Below, piece after piece: positions 1-12,689 of a DNA stretch of 64,000 nt. How positions within the stretch are numbered: position 1 is the first letter of the stretch; the number at the start of each line of letters is the position of its first letter. The notes below the pieces were generated by a model that had not been told where the DNA came from, did not search any database, and saw only the letters and a list, made by a program, of their open reading frames with translations. The position numbers and the translations under genes are program-made. Source of the stretch: Phylloscopus collybita (lineage: Eukaryota > Chordata > Aves > Passeriformes > Phylloscopidae); assembly GCA_027886175.1 (NCBI GenBank), contig JAJNNQ010000008.1:7877001-7941000 (forward strand). Direction: 5' to 3'.

Positions 1-240
1 TGGAGAGCCCTGGGGAAGTTTTGAGTCCAGGTGTGGCTCAGAGCAGTCACTGTGGGCTTGGCCCTGGCTCCTCAGGGAGCCCCAGGGGTGGGCACTGCCC
101 AGGCTCTCCAGGCACTCCCAGGGCTGCCCCAGCCCTGGCTGTCCTGAGCCCACCCCACTGTCCCTGGGCTCCCAGGGCCCCTTCAGCAGAGCTGCTCCCC
201 AGCTGGGCAGCCCCCAGCACAAATTCACAAATTGCTTCTT
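1..240. other. GC-rich, CpG-poor pocket
   Basis: This stretch is dominated by CCTGG, CCAGG and GCCC words in an otherwise AT-rich window and has almost no CpG. It stays open for about 70 codons on + only because stop codons are rare in such composition. I see no splice signals or recognisable protein. The CpG lack alongside high GC suggests methylated, decayed sequence rather than a CpG island. Confidence 0.6.
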
Positions 241-246
241 AATAGC

Positions 247-282
247 TTTTTTCTTTTTTTTTTTTTTTTTCTTTTTTTTTTT
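247..282. repeat. Compound poly-T tract
   Basis: Runs of 6, 17 and 11 T are separated by single C residues, directly after the GC-rich pocket. It could be the A-tail of a minus-strand retroposed sequence or a simple homopolymer; no matching retrogene body was recognised beside it. Confidence 0.9.
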
Positions 283-3229
283 CCCTGGAATTTAGAATGT
301 CAGAGTTGTTTAGATGCTAAACAGATATTTTCCAAGTACCAGTTTGAATAGATTTATATTTGATTTTCTATTCCTATAAAGTGAAGTGCAAATTGTAAAT
401 TTTAAAATCTAGGCTTCATGTTAGTTGGAATACAGCATAAGCAAAATATTTTTAGACTGACCCATCCTTTACTGTTGCATTTAAAAATAAGAAATCCAAA
501 TAAGGTGTGTTCATCACTTCACTTTTGCTTTATTATTTGTCATATATTTTTAATACATAAGTGACATCTGATGTATTACTTAATCAAGAGAAAAAGAATT
601 ATACCTTGCACATAATCAGTTATTTTTGCCATATCAAAAAAATTAGACTAACAGATGAGGAAAATAAATAAGATGAACTTTAAAAATGAAAATGCTTAGC
701 CTTTGGAATTTTAGTTGACAGCTTTTGAAAATTAAATTATAAGTCAAGTACTGATAGGTTTGATATCTTCTTTGCAGCTTTGCAGATGATGTATTGCAGC
801 TTTAATGGAATATCATTTATCATCTGATAATAACAAATGTAGTATTTCTGAGCTTGTCATCTCTTCTGTGATGACAAATAGTCCAACTTGTAGCAGTGAT
901 AATGGGATTTTATAATGATCTCTCCAAACCAACTCTGCTGTGGCACAAGCCATTTTACTCTAAATCTCAAAATAGCTATTTAAAGATAGATTATAATAGT
1001 CAGGTTCTTCAGACCTGCCTGTGTGTATAAGCTTCTGTGCTACAAAAGTTGCTTTTACCTCATTGATTTTAAAGTTTGGCCCATGGCATTTTGGTTGTTT
1101 TTATAGTAAAAGTTGTCTAGATTTACTAAGCAGTATGTTTATCACAATTTTCTTTGTAACAAGACTCATATGTAATAGTCCAGCAGCAGACATTTATACC
1201 AAAGTAACTTGCATTATACCAATGTGTGAGAAGAAGCAGCAGCTCAATGTTATTCTACAAAAAAGTGACCAGCTACCTATTGAAATTTTATCAAATTACT
1301 ATTATTCACATAATTTAATGCCTTTAAGTGAAATCTTTCTAACTTGGTTGTATTGTCTTTATCTTAAACCATAAGCCATTTTCATCGATGAAGTTGACTT
1401 CTGTAATGCAGATGCCTTGGTGTGTCTGTCCAACCCTGATTCTGTCTGATTCTTTGAAAGCAGCCTTGTCTTTTCAGGGACTGATACAGTTTTAATTTAC
1501 TTGAGCTTGGCAGTTAAAAGTTATTCAAAAGAATGACTGAAAATGGAGAAATGGTGAAGAAAAGGGGTATTGTCATATAAGAGGCATTTAAAAAATAACT
1601 AGAATGTCTACTTCTTGTAGTCAAGTTTCTATGCAGATTCTGAAGTAATTTGAAGTACCCGAATATTCAGATGTCAAATATAACCTTGATGCAAGTAATT
1701 TCAGCAGACTTCCCTCATGTTGTTCAGATGTCTTGCCATTAAATACTTAAATAGGGCAACCTAAAACATGTGTGATCAGAAATAGATTTTTCTAATGACT
1801 CTTCCAGTCTGAAGATAGTAAAATCTGTCTGAATTTCTCAGGCTTACTTTTGTGTACTCTTGTCTTCCATGAACATTTATTCATACAAAGTTATTTCAGA
1901 GACATTACTGAGAAGTTTAGGGGTAGATATGAACTCTACTAAAAAAAGAAAAGTTGTCTTCCTCTTTCCCAGTGTAGTTCACTGCAATAAGGGAGCTGCT
2001 TCCATGTTTGCTGTAATTGTCTGGCCTTGCCATGTGCTGCTCTGCTGCCACTTCTGCTGCTTTTTGTGCATGGGAGTCCCGTTAGACAGGACCCCAAAGC
2101 CTCTCTTCTGGGGGCAGGAGAGACCTGCTGGGGAGCTCTGGTGGGTCCTGCCTGGAGCCCTGCCCAGCAGCCTCCCCCACCCCAGATACCAGGGCCAGGC
2201 ATGAACCTTCCCCACAGACTGGCCTGATTGACAAATCCCAGCAGGGGGCTGTGTGGACAGGCAAAAAATTACTTTGGAGACCTTGAGAGCATCAGGGGCA
2301 CTCAGTGCATCCCCTCTGTGCTGGCTGGAGCCCTGTGGAGGATCTGCAGTTCAGCACCTTTCTCTGCAGCAGCCACTGCAATATTAATGGTGTAACATTG
2401 TCATCTGAGCAGGACAGTGCCCAGTGTGCAGCAGTTTGGGGTTTGCACCCACACACTGCTCGCAGCTGGGAGGCAATACACGTTTTATGCAAGTTGAATT
2501 CAAGACCTAAGCTAACCTACAACAACAGCAAATCATGTCCATTTTGTGCTTTGTAATCTGCATTGTTTTCCTGCCTGCATTTCCAGATGACATTAAATCA
2601 TAAATAAAATTAATCCCAGATACTCCTTTTTAATATTGCTTTTATTTTTGAACAGTTCTGGAAGTTTCCAAAGGGATCATATGTATTCAAGTATTTGCAG
2701 AAAATGGTCTGCTGAAATATGAAATTTTAAAATTCTCCTGTTGCAGTAAGAATCAAGACATTTATGCATCTTTAGTCAAGCAACTTCTTTCAAGTTTCTT
2801 ACACCCCATCCTTCTGAAAATGATGCCCAAGTAATTCTGTCTATACAATATTCTGTGTCTAAGGAACTAAGTATGTGGATAATATACATAATATCAAATA
2901 TTTAATACTTTCAGTTGAACATAACTCCTGCTCGTAAACTTCATGCATGTTTTAATGGAAACTGAAAAAAGATCAAATTATAAACCTATCTGTATAATGA
3001 AATATATATCTGCTGCTGAAAAATTTATAGAGAGGAAAAAATGTCATTTCAAAGTACATTTTGTATTTTTTACTGAGACTCCATAAAAGCAAAGTAAGAG
3101 CATTCTTTGGAATGAGCTGGGAATTAAGCAAACAAATATCCTTTCCACTCTTTCTTTCAAGTATGGTCAAAATTAGCACACTGGATTTTCCCTTTAGCAT
3201 CTAAGTAGTGACATAAAATCTGAAGACTG
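283..3229. other. Non-coding AT-rich sequence with a GC pocket
   Basis: No gene is supported here. A GC-rich pocket at about 2020-2420 is open in several frames on both strands at once, which is a composition effect rather than coding. A frame of 117 codons at 1021-1374 lacks an ATG start and matches no family I know. The rest is AT-rich unique-looking sequence. Confidence 0.6.
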
Positions 3230-3625
3230 GGGGAATTGACTTGAAGATAGAAGATGAAAAAGCTGGAAGTGTAGAGCCTGCCTAAGCAGTGATAGAGAGG
3301 GTGTGATAACCATCTACAAGGGTATGAGAAGTGTTAACACCAAGGCAGGAGAGGAATTGCTGGGTAAGTGAGGGTGCAGCTAGAAGTTACAGGAAGATAT
3401 TTGAAAAGGTAAAGTTTTGGTTGATTATCAGCAAGAAGCTTCTGACAGTGTTATACATCAGTTGTGGGAAAGTGTCTGAAGTGATCTCCCTTGGGATACA
3501 GTTAGCCAGAGTGGACAATCCACAACATGATTTGGGAATAATTCTGCACTTGTGGTCAGGCACTGGGCCAAAAACTGATAAAGGCTTTTTGACACTTTCA
3601 AATTCTCTGGCTCTTTGTTTCTGAA
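3230..3625 (+). mobile_element. Ancient CR1 LINE fragment, 3' end
   Basis: The sequence follows the CR1 3' region in order. At about 3310-3360 it has the 'taaccatctacaa' and 'aacaccaaggcaggagagg' words. At about 3425-3500 it has the segment around 'atcagcaagaagcttctg' and 'gtgatctcccttggga'. At about 3505-3565 it has the 'ccagagtggacaa' and 'ctgcacttgtggtcaggcac' words. It ends in a decayed copy of the CR1 terminal repeat (about 3590-3625, 'aattctctggctctttg'). CR1 elements are 5'-truncated non-LTR retrotransposons that insert without target-site duplications, and this copy is 5'-truncated and full of substitutions. The open frame across it is incidental because this part of CR1 is 3' untranslated. 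It is an inactive fossil. Identification is from memory of the family. Confidence 0.78.
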
Positions 3626-3689
3626 AGTAATCCCTGCTGGTGAAAAGAAAATCACAAGATTTTATATCCACCAAGCAGTTCTGTTATCT

Positions 3690-3960
3690 AGGAACAGATC
3701 TATCGACCGCAATCCTGCAGATGAGGAGCAGCGCCAAGAGTTTCCTACCACGCTGCAGCCTGAAACAAATGACTGATGTCCAGTGCTAATCATTCGCTTT
3801 CTGTCAGTTCAATTGCACATTCGTCTTTTAACGTGATCTAACCCCTGCAGCAAGTGAGATAGTGTACATCACTGCTGCAGTCAGCCTTCCATTCATCACC
3901 GCCGGGAAAAGGCACCACTTCCTCCTCGGCTCCAGTGCTGCGGATCCTTCAGCCAACCCA
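3690..3960. promoter_or_regulatory. Candidate conserved regulatory block, CpG-retaining
   Basis: About 11 CpG dinucleotides occur in roughly 270 bases, while most of the flanking AT-rich DNA has almost none. The block contains homeodomain-like 'gctaatcattcg' and 'aattgcac', several CTGCAG words, and no long open frame. Retained CpG with mixed, non-repetitive text is typical of constrained non-coding elements. Function and conservation are inferred. Confidence 0.4.
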
Positions 3961-6900
3961 AAAGGCCAGGATAGAAATTAATGGAAGCAATTTAAAGTTT
4001 GGGGGACGATGTGTAAACATCTCATCTCAACTTTATGGAAACAGGCATAAAGGATTAAAAACAAAAGAAAGGAAGCTGACAAAAAGCAGCACCAAAACCT
4101 GGTAAAAGAGCACACGGTGGTAACATACTGAATTCTCCTGTGTGCAGTCACTACCACATCCCTATTTGGCAGAATATTTCCTAAAAATATTTGACAAAAT
4201 CTATTGACCTCAAGATCTAAATACAGAGTCCTGCTCTCAAGTAAATCCATGTAAGCACTCTAGGGAAATGGAGCTGACAACTAATTTCTGCATACTTTCT
4301 AGGAAAATCAGAGAATCATAGGTAGGAGGTGGTTGCTCAACTTTAACAGAGCGATTCCCTAGGCAGTTCCTTAGAAAATAATGAAAAATATTTTCTATGT
4401 TTGTTTTATTCCATCTTGCCTTCAGCTGCTAAGTTCTCCACCATGGATAATTTTGAAATCTGCAAGCTATATTTTCTTATAATATTGTGTTCATAATAAC
4501 TGTTCCTGTGAATGAAAAAAAAATTGGAATTATTGAAGCTACAAGATTGTATGTGATTTAAGAGCAGTAATGGTTTTACACCTTTGAGGGTAAATATTGC
4601 AACAATTTAATATTCTTGAGCACAAAATCATCATGTTGTGGGTGGTAGATTTGTTTTTTCTCCTGTTGAAGTGAGCTATTCTGAATGTAGGCTCTGACCA
4701 ATGCAGCTGCAGTTTCTATCCTGTAACTTTGTGGGATCACTTCTAGTGCTTAACTGTCTGTTAAGAAATTATTGGATAACTTAATAAAAATTAAATGGCA
4801 GATTTGTGTATGTGACAGGCTCTATGAAGGATTATGTCTTAAACTGCAATTTTCAATTTGACACACTCTATTAAACGCAAAATTGAATGTCATATGTAAT
4901 GGTCATATGGTTACATTTTACTATTAAAATTATCTTTGTGAGACAAAATTAAATTTCTTTTAACTGAAATGTATACAAAATTAAATACCAGCTGGCTTGA
5001 TTAAAATAAGTATGTGTGATAGTCTTTCTTTACCTTTATCAAAGAGGTGATTTTCTATGCAAACAGATGCTTAGAACTGGTGAATAATGACAGGAAATTT
5101 GTAAATTGTAATATGATTTAAACCACTATTGTGTTAATTCCTGTTTTATCAGGGTTTTGATTTTAAAATTTATTATCGTTTTGCTTATGAGTTGGTTGCA
5201 AATACATCCTTCTAGCAGATAGGGATTTCTAATTAAGTTACTTCTCTGCAAAACAATATTTAGGTAGAGGGGAAGTAAAACAGCTTATAATATCAGTTAG
5301 TCCAATCAGGAAACAAGCTATAGGACATGATTGATTATGCAGTTTAAGAATCAAATGTGCAAAAAGTGTTTGTCTGCTGACAGTTCACAAGATGTCCATA
5401 GATAGAAAATAGTTTTCACCGTAACTGGGACAAGTTTGGTGAGAGAATAATAGACTAAAACTGTTGAAGAAATTATGAGTAGGAAATTACAGTGCTGACT
5501 ATCCAGATGTGTTGTTACAAAACTGCTTCTCTGTGTGATCAGGGGAGCTGTAGGGTGGCTGTGTCCATCCTGGCTCACTCTGGGCATCTTCCAAGTTCAA
5601 TACACCTCTCTCCACAGACCCCATGGAAAGGCTTCTGTACATAGGGGGCTGAAGGGCTGCTGAAGAGCACTTGAGTACCTGGGGCTGCAGGCTGAGCTCA
5701 GAATCTGTGTAACAGTTTGCCTTTAACAGGCAGAGGATGTTCACTCAGGCTCTTTGATTGCATCTACACCCATAACTCAGCTTCCAGGACAAGGAACATT
5801 TTGGTTTGGTGGGTTGATTTTTTTTAAAGCATATTACTGTCTAGGACAAGACCAAAAATTTTCCCCAGAGCAGGATCTGTGCAGCTGATTTGCTGTTCCA
5901 GGTCTGGAAGAGAGACACGTAGGGCTAGGGCTGAGGAAGCAGAACATGTATCAGATCTTTCTGTACTTGCAGGTGCTGCTTTGCCTGGGTTTGCACTTCC
6001 CATCCTAACAAAACTCCCAGTACACTTGAAAAAGAGAGTGATATGGCATATTTCCACACACTTGGGTGTTCAGGCCCAGGTTTATGTCCCAAAAACTGCT
6101 TTTCCCTGTTGTCTTCTCTGAGTTAATTGCTGAATGCGGTTCCAGTAGTACTGTGGGAGTGAGAGGGGTGGCAGAGAGATCTGAATAATTTCTGATGCTT
6201 TTTAACTGCACCTCAAAATTCTCCTGGGAATTTGCCTTGTTCATGCGTCAATTTCTTTGTTTATTTGTGGACTTTGTGAGTCTCCTTAGTCAACACAAAA
6301 AAAAAAAAAAAAAAGTGCTATAATTTTCTGAATGAACAAGAGCTAATGCAATCGGGCAACAAAATGATTCCTGCAGTGTTGCTTTTTGTGGTGGTGTATT
6401 TGTTATTTGGATCTTGGTTTTGCTTGAAAAAAGCAATTTAAAAGAAATTGTGCAGAAGAGAAGGGCACATTAAAGAAATCTTTTTGTGGGGCATGAGGGG
6501 AAACTTTATCACTCCTCATTAGAACAGTAGTAATGACTGGAGAATGAACTATGTTCATGCACTCATTGTACTGAGTGTAGCCATAATGTAGACTCTATAT
6601 TAAATACAGTACAATCTCTGATTTATATGAATGTACATCTGAAATAGTGTCACAGGTTTCAGAGATCCAGCCTGTATATGTTGAAGAGCAGAACTTTCCA
6701 GGTAGATGATGCTGATGCTACATCAAGCATACAATATTTTTATTATTTGCATAAATCATGCCTATGACTCTTGGGAAGCTGCAGGCACTATATTTCTAGC
6801 AGATCCATGCATTCAAAGGATTCATAAAGTACATTTGAACAAACAAGCTACCTACTGTTCCTGTTCATCATGTCCCTTATCTTAATAAATAATGAAGGTG

Positions 6901-8195
6901 CCATGGGCTGACAATGAAATATTTTGAAAATAGTTTTAATGTATAGCTGGCAGAGGATCTGTTAGGCATTGATAAATGGCACAAACGGAGAGGATGAGAA
7001 ATCTGTAAAATATTAATGGTTTGCTTCTGCAGCCAGTAAAGGAGGATGTACCTGTGCCTTACGTAAGGTGTCACACTGCCTGTGTACAGCTAAAGGGATG
7101 GTTTGCTACTGCAGGGCTCATGTTTTGGGAGTGGGACTCCTTGCCTTGGTGCTGCTGGTTAAGAGGACAACCCAAGGGCTGTGAAACAAGGCCTGAAGAG
7201 CCATCTGCAAGTGCTGTGCCAGGGGTCTGTGAGACAGAGCTGACCCCTGGAGAAGAGCTGTAGAAGTGGCTCTAGGTTTGTGAGGAATGAATTTAAAAGG
7301 AACCCCCTGTGCCCCATGGCTCAGGGTCCCTGTTATGCCCTGGATGCTCAGCTTGCTCTTTGCTGATGGACTTTGGATTGCACTGCATGGAGGGGCTTTA
7401 TATGGGGGAATTTAGTAAGCTTGGGGAGATCTGTGGGAATGCTGTCCCCTGAGGAAACCAGGCCCTGTCAGGGTGATGCTATGAAGGGGAGGAAGAATTG
7501 ATCACAGCTCTTCCTCCTCCTCATCTCCTGAGGCCAGGAGCTCACTCATTTTCCTTTGCCCCAATAATCAGCATATTCTTACGGGTGAAAACTTCTCTCC
7601 CTCTTGTCATCATTGGAGGAAAAGCTAAATACTGCAATTATACCTCAGGAGATACTTCCTATAAAAGTCCTGTCCAGTCTTGCTATAAGCCATTAAACAT
7701 CCAGTTACATACTTCCAGGGAACTCTTTTACTCCATGATTTGACAATGCTATCCCTCTTTTAGAAACACTGGTTTTGAGAGGAACTCTCCCTCAACCTGG
7801 TGAGTGTTTTGATCTGGATATTTTGTTATACCTCAAATGTAAATGTCTGCAGCAAAGTGTTATTTGAATTCAGAAAATCAGGATTTCTGTGATGCACAAA
7901 ACAAAATAATTCTTGGAGATTTGAAAATGATTCAGTAGAATACATTTTGGCTGAGAAATGAGGAATGAAGCAATGAAATAAAATGGGAGTAGCAGCTTGA
8001 CTTTAGCTCAGTTGTGATAATGATTTTATTTCTGGACAATTATGAAGTGGAATTAGAGCTACAAATGTTAGTTTCAGTGAGAAGGATAAGCACAGATAGA
8101 AATAAGAAAAATACAAATTGGTAAAGGGTTTGATTTTTGTGATAACTAGACCATAAAACTCAAGATTGATTTAGCTGCACTGTGTATGCCAAGGA
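3961..8195. other. Non-coding sequence, no gene seen
   Basis: This is AT-rich unique-looking DNA with two GC-richer, CpG-poor pockets (about 5540-5740 and 7050-7490) that account for the longer open frames. The text near 4305-4380 faintly resembles an inverted CR1 end but is too diverged to call. No splice pairs or recognisable peptide were found. Confidence 0.55.
6297..6314. repeat. Poly-A, 18 bases
   Basis: An uninterrupted run of 18 A. No retrogene body was recognised upstream, so it is treated as a mononucleotide repeat. Confidence 0.95.
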
Positions 8196-8199
8196 GAGG

Positions 8200-8370
8200 T
8201 TTTGACTGGTGCTGGAGCCAGCCCGAGCCGCAGCTGCTGGTGGGCTGTGCCCCTCTGAGCCCTCCTGCCCCCCGAGAGCCGCCTGTCACACAGCATCTGC
8301 CCTGAGTGACAAGATAACAAGTGTCACTTGTCTGTCCACGGCATGCAGTTCAGAGAGCTAAACCCTTTTA
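8200..8370. promoter_or_regulatory. Candidate regulatory block with GATA and TGACA-type motifs
   Basis: A short GC-rich head (8215-8285) leads into text rich in factor-like words: 'cctgtcacac', 'gtgacaagataac' (a GATA core) and 'gtgtcacttgtctg' (TGACA/TGTCA words of the MEIS/TALE type). The CpGs are kept (cccgag, gccgc, ccgaga, gccgcc, cacggc). There is no open frame of note. The assignment rests on motif density and CpG retention only. Confidence 0.33.
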
Positions 8371-8639
8371 AAAACTTTAGTGGTTTGGGTTACACCACAA
8401 GGTACCTTTTCCCTTCAGAGGACAGTGTTGCATTTAGCCATAAAACTGCATGATTTTTTCTTTTTCCAGGCATGTTTTCTATGTCCCAAATTCTGTTCAA
8501 ATTTCTTACTAATGTCTGAAATAAACATATTCTCTATTAAAGTTATCTGGCTAAAAATAAAATCTCTGTAGTTATTTTAGCTCTGAAGCTCAGGTATTAG
8601 CTTTGGCCGCTTTGAACTATCCTCATTACATAGCCTGAA

Positions 8640-8965
8640 TTTAATTTTAATAAGAAACACATGGATGTGTAATCCATAACACGATATAATATTCTGTATG
8701 CGAGTATGCCCTGTGTTATCTCTGATATCGAATTATTACACTACGGAGCATAATTATCTGCACAGGAAAATTCTTATTTAATTTCACTGAAAATTATGTA
8801 AAGATTTTCCATACATCATGTACTAACCTTGCAGCTGGATTAACATGATGGACTATCAAGTCTTCTTTAGGGACATAATGCAGTGTTGGGTCAATAGTCC
8901 ATGAACAAAGAAGGATTTACACAATAATCTATTAACGGCTCTTTAGGAGCTGTTATGGTCTATCA
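8640..8965. promoter_or_regulatory. Candidate AT-rich conserved element
   Basis: An AT-rich block that keeps isolated CpGs (aacacg, atgcga, atatcg, ctacgg, aacggc) and has dense TAAT/ATTA homeodomain cores around 8640-8660, 8725-8760 and 8835-8850. It is not repetitive and not coding. It reads like a deeply conserved non-coding element, but I cannot test conservation. Confidence 0.33.
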
Positions 8966-9239
8966 GGATAAAAATCTGGTTAATACATATAAAGTGCGTA
9001 GTTGCTTGAGGAAAGCAAGCATTTGACTGTCATTCTAGCCCTTTAAAGGTCAGATTAAATTCTTTTAACATCTTGAATGCAAGTTTACTTGTGAGAAGAT
9101 TCAAGTCTACTTGCTTAATTTTGTGCTATGTAACAAAAAAAAAATCATTAAAATACACAACAGGTTTATGATAAATAAGAATATCTTTTTTAAACTCTCA
9201 GTACTTTGTAAAATAATTTGCAATGATTAATATCTGCCA

Positions 9240-9440
9240 CCTTCTCTGCCTTGGTGGCCAGTGAATTTGAGAAAGGGAACAGCCGCCCTGAAGGGCAGGG
9301 GAGCTCCTGGGGTGCAGCATCTTGGCAGGGTTTGGTGTCCCAACCCCTCTGGCTGCAGCGCCACGGCTTCCCCTGACACTGGCCCAGGTGCAGGTGTCCC
9401 TGCAGAGCAGTTTATATCCTCAGGAGACAGGGAGAGCAGC
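9240..9440. other. GC-rich pocket
   Basis: A GC-rich stretch open on both strands (79-88 codons) with no ATG-led, recognisable product. It lies just left of the CpG-dense patch and may belong to the same GC-elevated locus. Confidence 0.5.
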
Positions 9441-9659
9441 CGGAAAATACTTGTTTCAACTTCTCTCAGTGAAATGATATTCTCTAGTCTCACACGTTAA
9501 AAAAAAAAGAACTCTGTTCCTTGTCAGAATTGTTCTTCCAGGCTCACAGAGTGCAGGGTGACACCTCCGCTGTGGGATTTCAGTCACGGCAAAAAGACAA
9601 AGGAGGATTTTGCTTGTTTTGAGCACTTTTCTACTAATAGAACAGCAACTCCTTGTTGC

Positions 9660-9830
9660 TCTCCCTGCTGACGCTGTTTTGGGCGTTCAGGCTGGGTGTA
9701 TCGGTCGGGAATTTAATTTGAACCATCAGCGCTGCCTTGCAGCAGGCGTGTCCCGGGCTGCGCTGCAGCAGAGGGCAGCAGAGCCGCGGGATCCGCCGCG
9801 CCGCGCCGCGCCGGTGTTGACATGGCACTG
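9660..9830. promoter_or_regulatory. Very small CpG-dense patch (CpG-island-like)
   Basis: About 18 CpG occur in roughly 170 bases, the densest in the window. They peak in a (CCGCG)3 run at 9796-9813, next to a GGATCC and a GCCGCGG word. It is below usual CpG-island length criteria. It could be the remnant or core of a CpG-island promoter (for example of a non-coding RNA), an unmethylated regulatory element, or a local GC-rich repeat. No TATA box or gene start is evident beside it. Confidence 0.4.
9796..9813. repeat. (CCGCG)3 short tandem repeat
   Basis: Three exact CCGCG units followed by CCG, inside the CpG-dense patch. Confidence 0.9.
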
Positions 9831-9909
9831 GGCAACTGGGGCAGAACTGATATTGTCCTGACACATAAACACCTGCAGCCGGCTCTGCAAAGGTTATTTG
9901 CTCACTAAA

Positions 9910-12685
9910 AGGGGAATTAGCAAAATGAACTTCCATGCCAAAAGTAATTTTGAATATTCTGAAAAGTCTATAGCCCCGCGGAAAGATTGATTTTAGAAAA
10001 AAGCCTCTGCTGTCGTCAGGGTGGGAATGGAAATTAAAACATGGTCAGAATAACTGGGCCAAAGTGACTCCTGGGAAAGTGCAGACAACAGAATTTAAAA
10101 TTACGTGATTATGTGAAAGTCCAGCTCTTTCTGCTAGCAGCAGGCCACACTACCTCAGCTACAACCCTCTCTTTTTTTTTTTTTTTATACTTAATATTTT
10201 TTCACAGCACAATACCTAAAATACTGATGTTAATAGGAAGAATAGCTGTGGTTCATAATATATTGCTGCATTTGTCATTGTGCAATTTACTTTTAAGTCA
10301 TTACTCTACCTGGTACGTAAAAAGTCAGCAAATTATCAGAGTTTATTCCATTGACTTTCTCACACCTTGAGAAATAGCCCATTTGTATTATCACAGTTTG
10401 ATATATTTCCCATTTACTGAGCTTCTTTGGCAAGCTGGCATTTTAATTTAATTATACTTTTTGCTAATGGTCTTTATTTTTCAGTGTCTCTGTGGTAAAA
10501 TGTCTTTAAGGTCTGGGATTTTTTTTTTGTTTGTTTGTTTTCTTTCCCTCCTTTTGGCATGCTCTAGTGTAAATTTATAAACTGACAAAATTCAGCGTAA
10601 AATTCCAAGAGGTGAAATTAAGGAATGTTAAGAAATCCTGCGTTGAAATGATTAAGCATTTCTTCACTTTGAGGATGTGAATTCTGAATATATTTAGTAA
10701 TATACACCCCTAATTAAGACCTGCAATGCAAAGAGAGCACAGCATGTATAACACGGGCATTCAGGAGTTTTCATGCAGTTTCACCTATGTTTTCTAAAAA
10801 TCTTGTTAGGGGTTTCAGTCTCAGGCCACTGAACTCAATGGGAGCTTTACTGCATTTTTTTCTTTGTGGATAGATCCTTAATCCTTAATATATATCTTTA
10901 ATGTAAATTAAAGCTACTGTTAAGAATTAAATGCACATATTTATAATAATGCTTCCCAGATGTGTTTGGTATTGAGGTAAAATTCCATTTTAATAAGCAA
11001 GTTCACTAGTTTTCACTCTGTAGTCCTTTTTGTAACTTCTCTTAGTCCCTTGTCTTCAGAAAGGTGGTACAAACACACTCTGCTAATCCTTTTAGTATCC
11101 TCATGTTTGCACCATCACCTTCCTAACAGCCTGCAGGAACTGCTGGGTCTCTTTTCCTGGAACATTAACAGAAGTTTGTGGTGTGATCCCAAACTGTTTG
11201 CTTTGGCACCTCTTAGGAGCCAGAGAGAAGAGGGTAGGAATTTTTCAGTGGCAGGGACATTGCACACTGGGGTGTGAATTAGGAGATCAAAACACAGCCA
11301 AACAAATGGGACCCGTGCAGTAGGGGTGATGGAAAACCAGGAATGGACATAGCACACCTAACCTCCCTCAATTACAGCTTGACTGAAGCACTAAAAACAT
11401 TCCAGAGAGGGGAAGGCTGTGGTATGGAGAAAATGTGCTGAAAACCTGTGACTTTTTTGAATTAGCACCTTATGGAATTGAAAGTTAGTGACACTAGACC
11501 TAACTCTCTCTTCTGCACACCCAATAAATCAGTATGTCTGGGATTTAAGTTCCAGCTTTGATTATGAAAAGACAAAATAAGAATTTATGCTGTCAGTATT
11601 GAAGCGAATGCTCCAATTTCTCACAGAGCAGCTGCTTTGCAGGAGTGAACTTATTGCACACTTCAGTAACAATTGTCCAAGCTGGAGTGCAAGTTTGGAG
11701 ACAATTGACTACCTTCTCCTCTGCTGAATTCCTATTATAATTTTCCTTGTTTTCCTTCTGCCATTATATCTCTGTCCTCAACACTTGTGCTTTTTACTTT
11801 ACCCTTTACCCTTCTTAATGGGGACATTTTCTTTCTCTGGCCCCTGTTCACTCATGCTGCTATGCCTTGTCATGGAGAGTTGTTATACCCACATCTGCAA
11901 CTACAGAGTTGTATCCTGAGATGTGTGGATAAAACTGAGCCTCTCAACCACATACTTGCAGATTCTGTTAGCGCTGAGTTTCTCCTTGCTGAAGTAAGGA
12001 TTGGGTATTTCCCCTCAAGCTTGGGGACTGCTGACCTGAATTCTGCCGTGGCATGGGTTGATTCCCCTTCATGTGCTCAGTTTGGAGCTCTGCCTTGCTG
12101 CTGTTATCACAGCTAGGCCAGGTTTTGTATCAATATGACAACAAACAATAAGGAAATTACTTGCAGTAACCACAAATTAGAACTTTATGCAAGCTGAGCT
12201 GTACAGGAGAGTCAGAGCTGCCTTGCTTTAGCTGCCGGGACAACTGCTGCTTGTTCTGTGTGCACAGCAGCTCTGCAAGATTCAGTGTCACAATTACACC
12301 TTCCTGAGGAAATCACACAATGAAAATAGGCACTAGCTGGGTTATTTCAAGGGTTTTGGAAAAGATTTAACATAAATATCCAGAAGAGCATGAAAACAAA
12401 ACCAGCTCTTGGGATATAAAAAAGAAGTGCTATTACCTATATTTGAAGTATTATTTTTAAAAAAAAATTACTTTTAGTTTTTCTGTTAAAAAAAGAAAAA
12501 AAAGAGAAAAAAAAAACTTGGAAAGAGCTATTAAAAAGTCGTTCAGGATCTTATAGCAAGCTCATAGTGAGATTTAAGGAATTCAGTGTATTTAAATCCC
12601 CTACAAGAGTGTTAAAAATGGACAATTTAATCAGGAGAGGGAAAAGGTAACAAATGATAAAAACATCATTTAGCCAAGTGACAGT
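9910..12685. other. Non-coding sequence, no gene seen
   Basis: This is AT-rich with a 15-base poly-T at 10172-10186 and A-rich simple sequence at about 12480-12520. The open frames (up to 109 codons at 11787-12116) begin at non-ATG codons or lack recognisable content. No exon-like splice pairs stood out. Confidence 0.55.
10172..10186. repeat. Poly-T, 15 bases
   Basis: An uninterrupted run of 15 T following 'ccctctc'. Confidence 0.95.
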
Positions 12686-12689
12686 GCCT

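Noticed and set aside
3331..3674. Frames of 95-97 codons on both strands
   Set aside because: They lie in the 3' non-coding part of an ancient CR1 element.
4300..4380. Inverted CR1 3' end suggested by 'cagagaatcatagg'
   Set aside because: Only a short word matches and the following text does not keep CR1 order.
12480..12520. A-rich stretch as a retroposon tail
   Set aside because: Interrupted A/G low complexity with no retroposed body upstream recognised.
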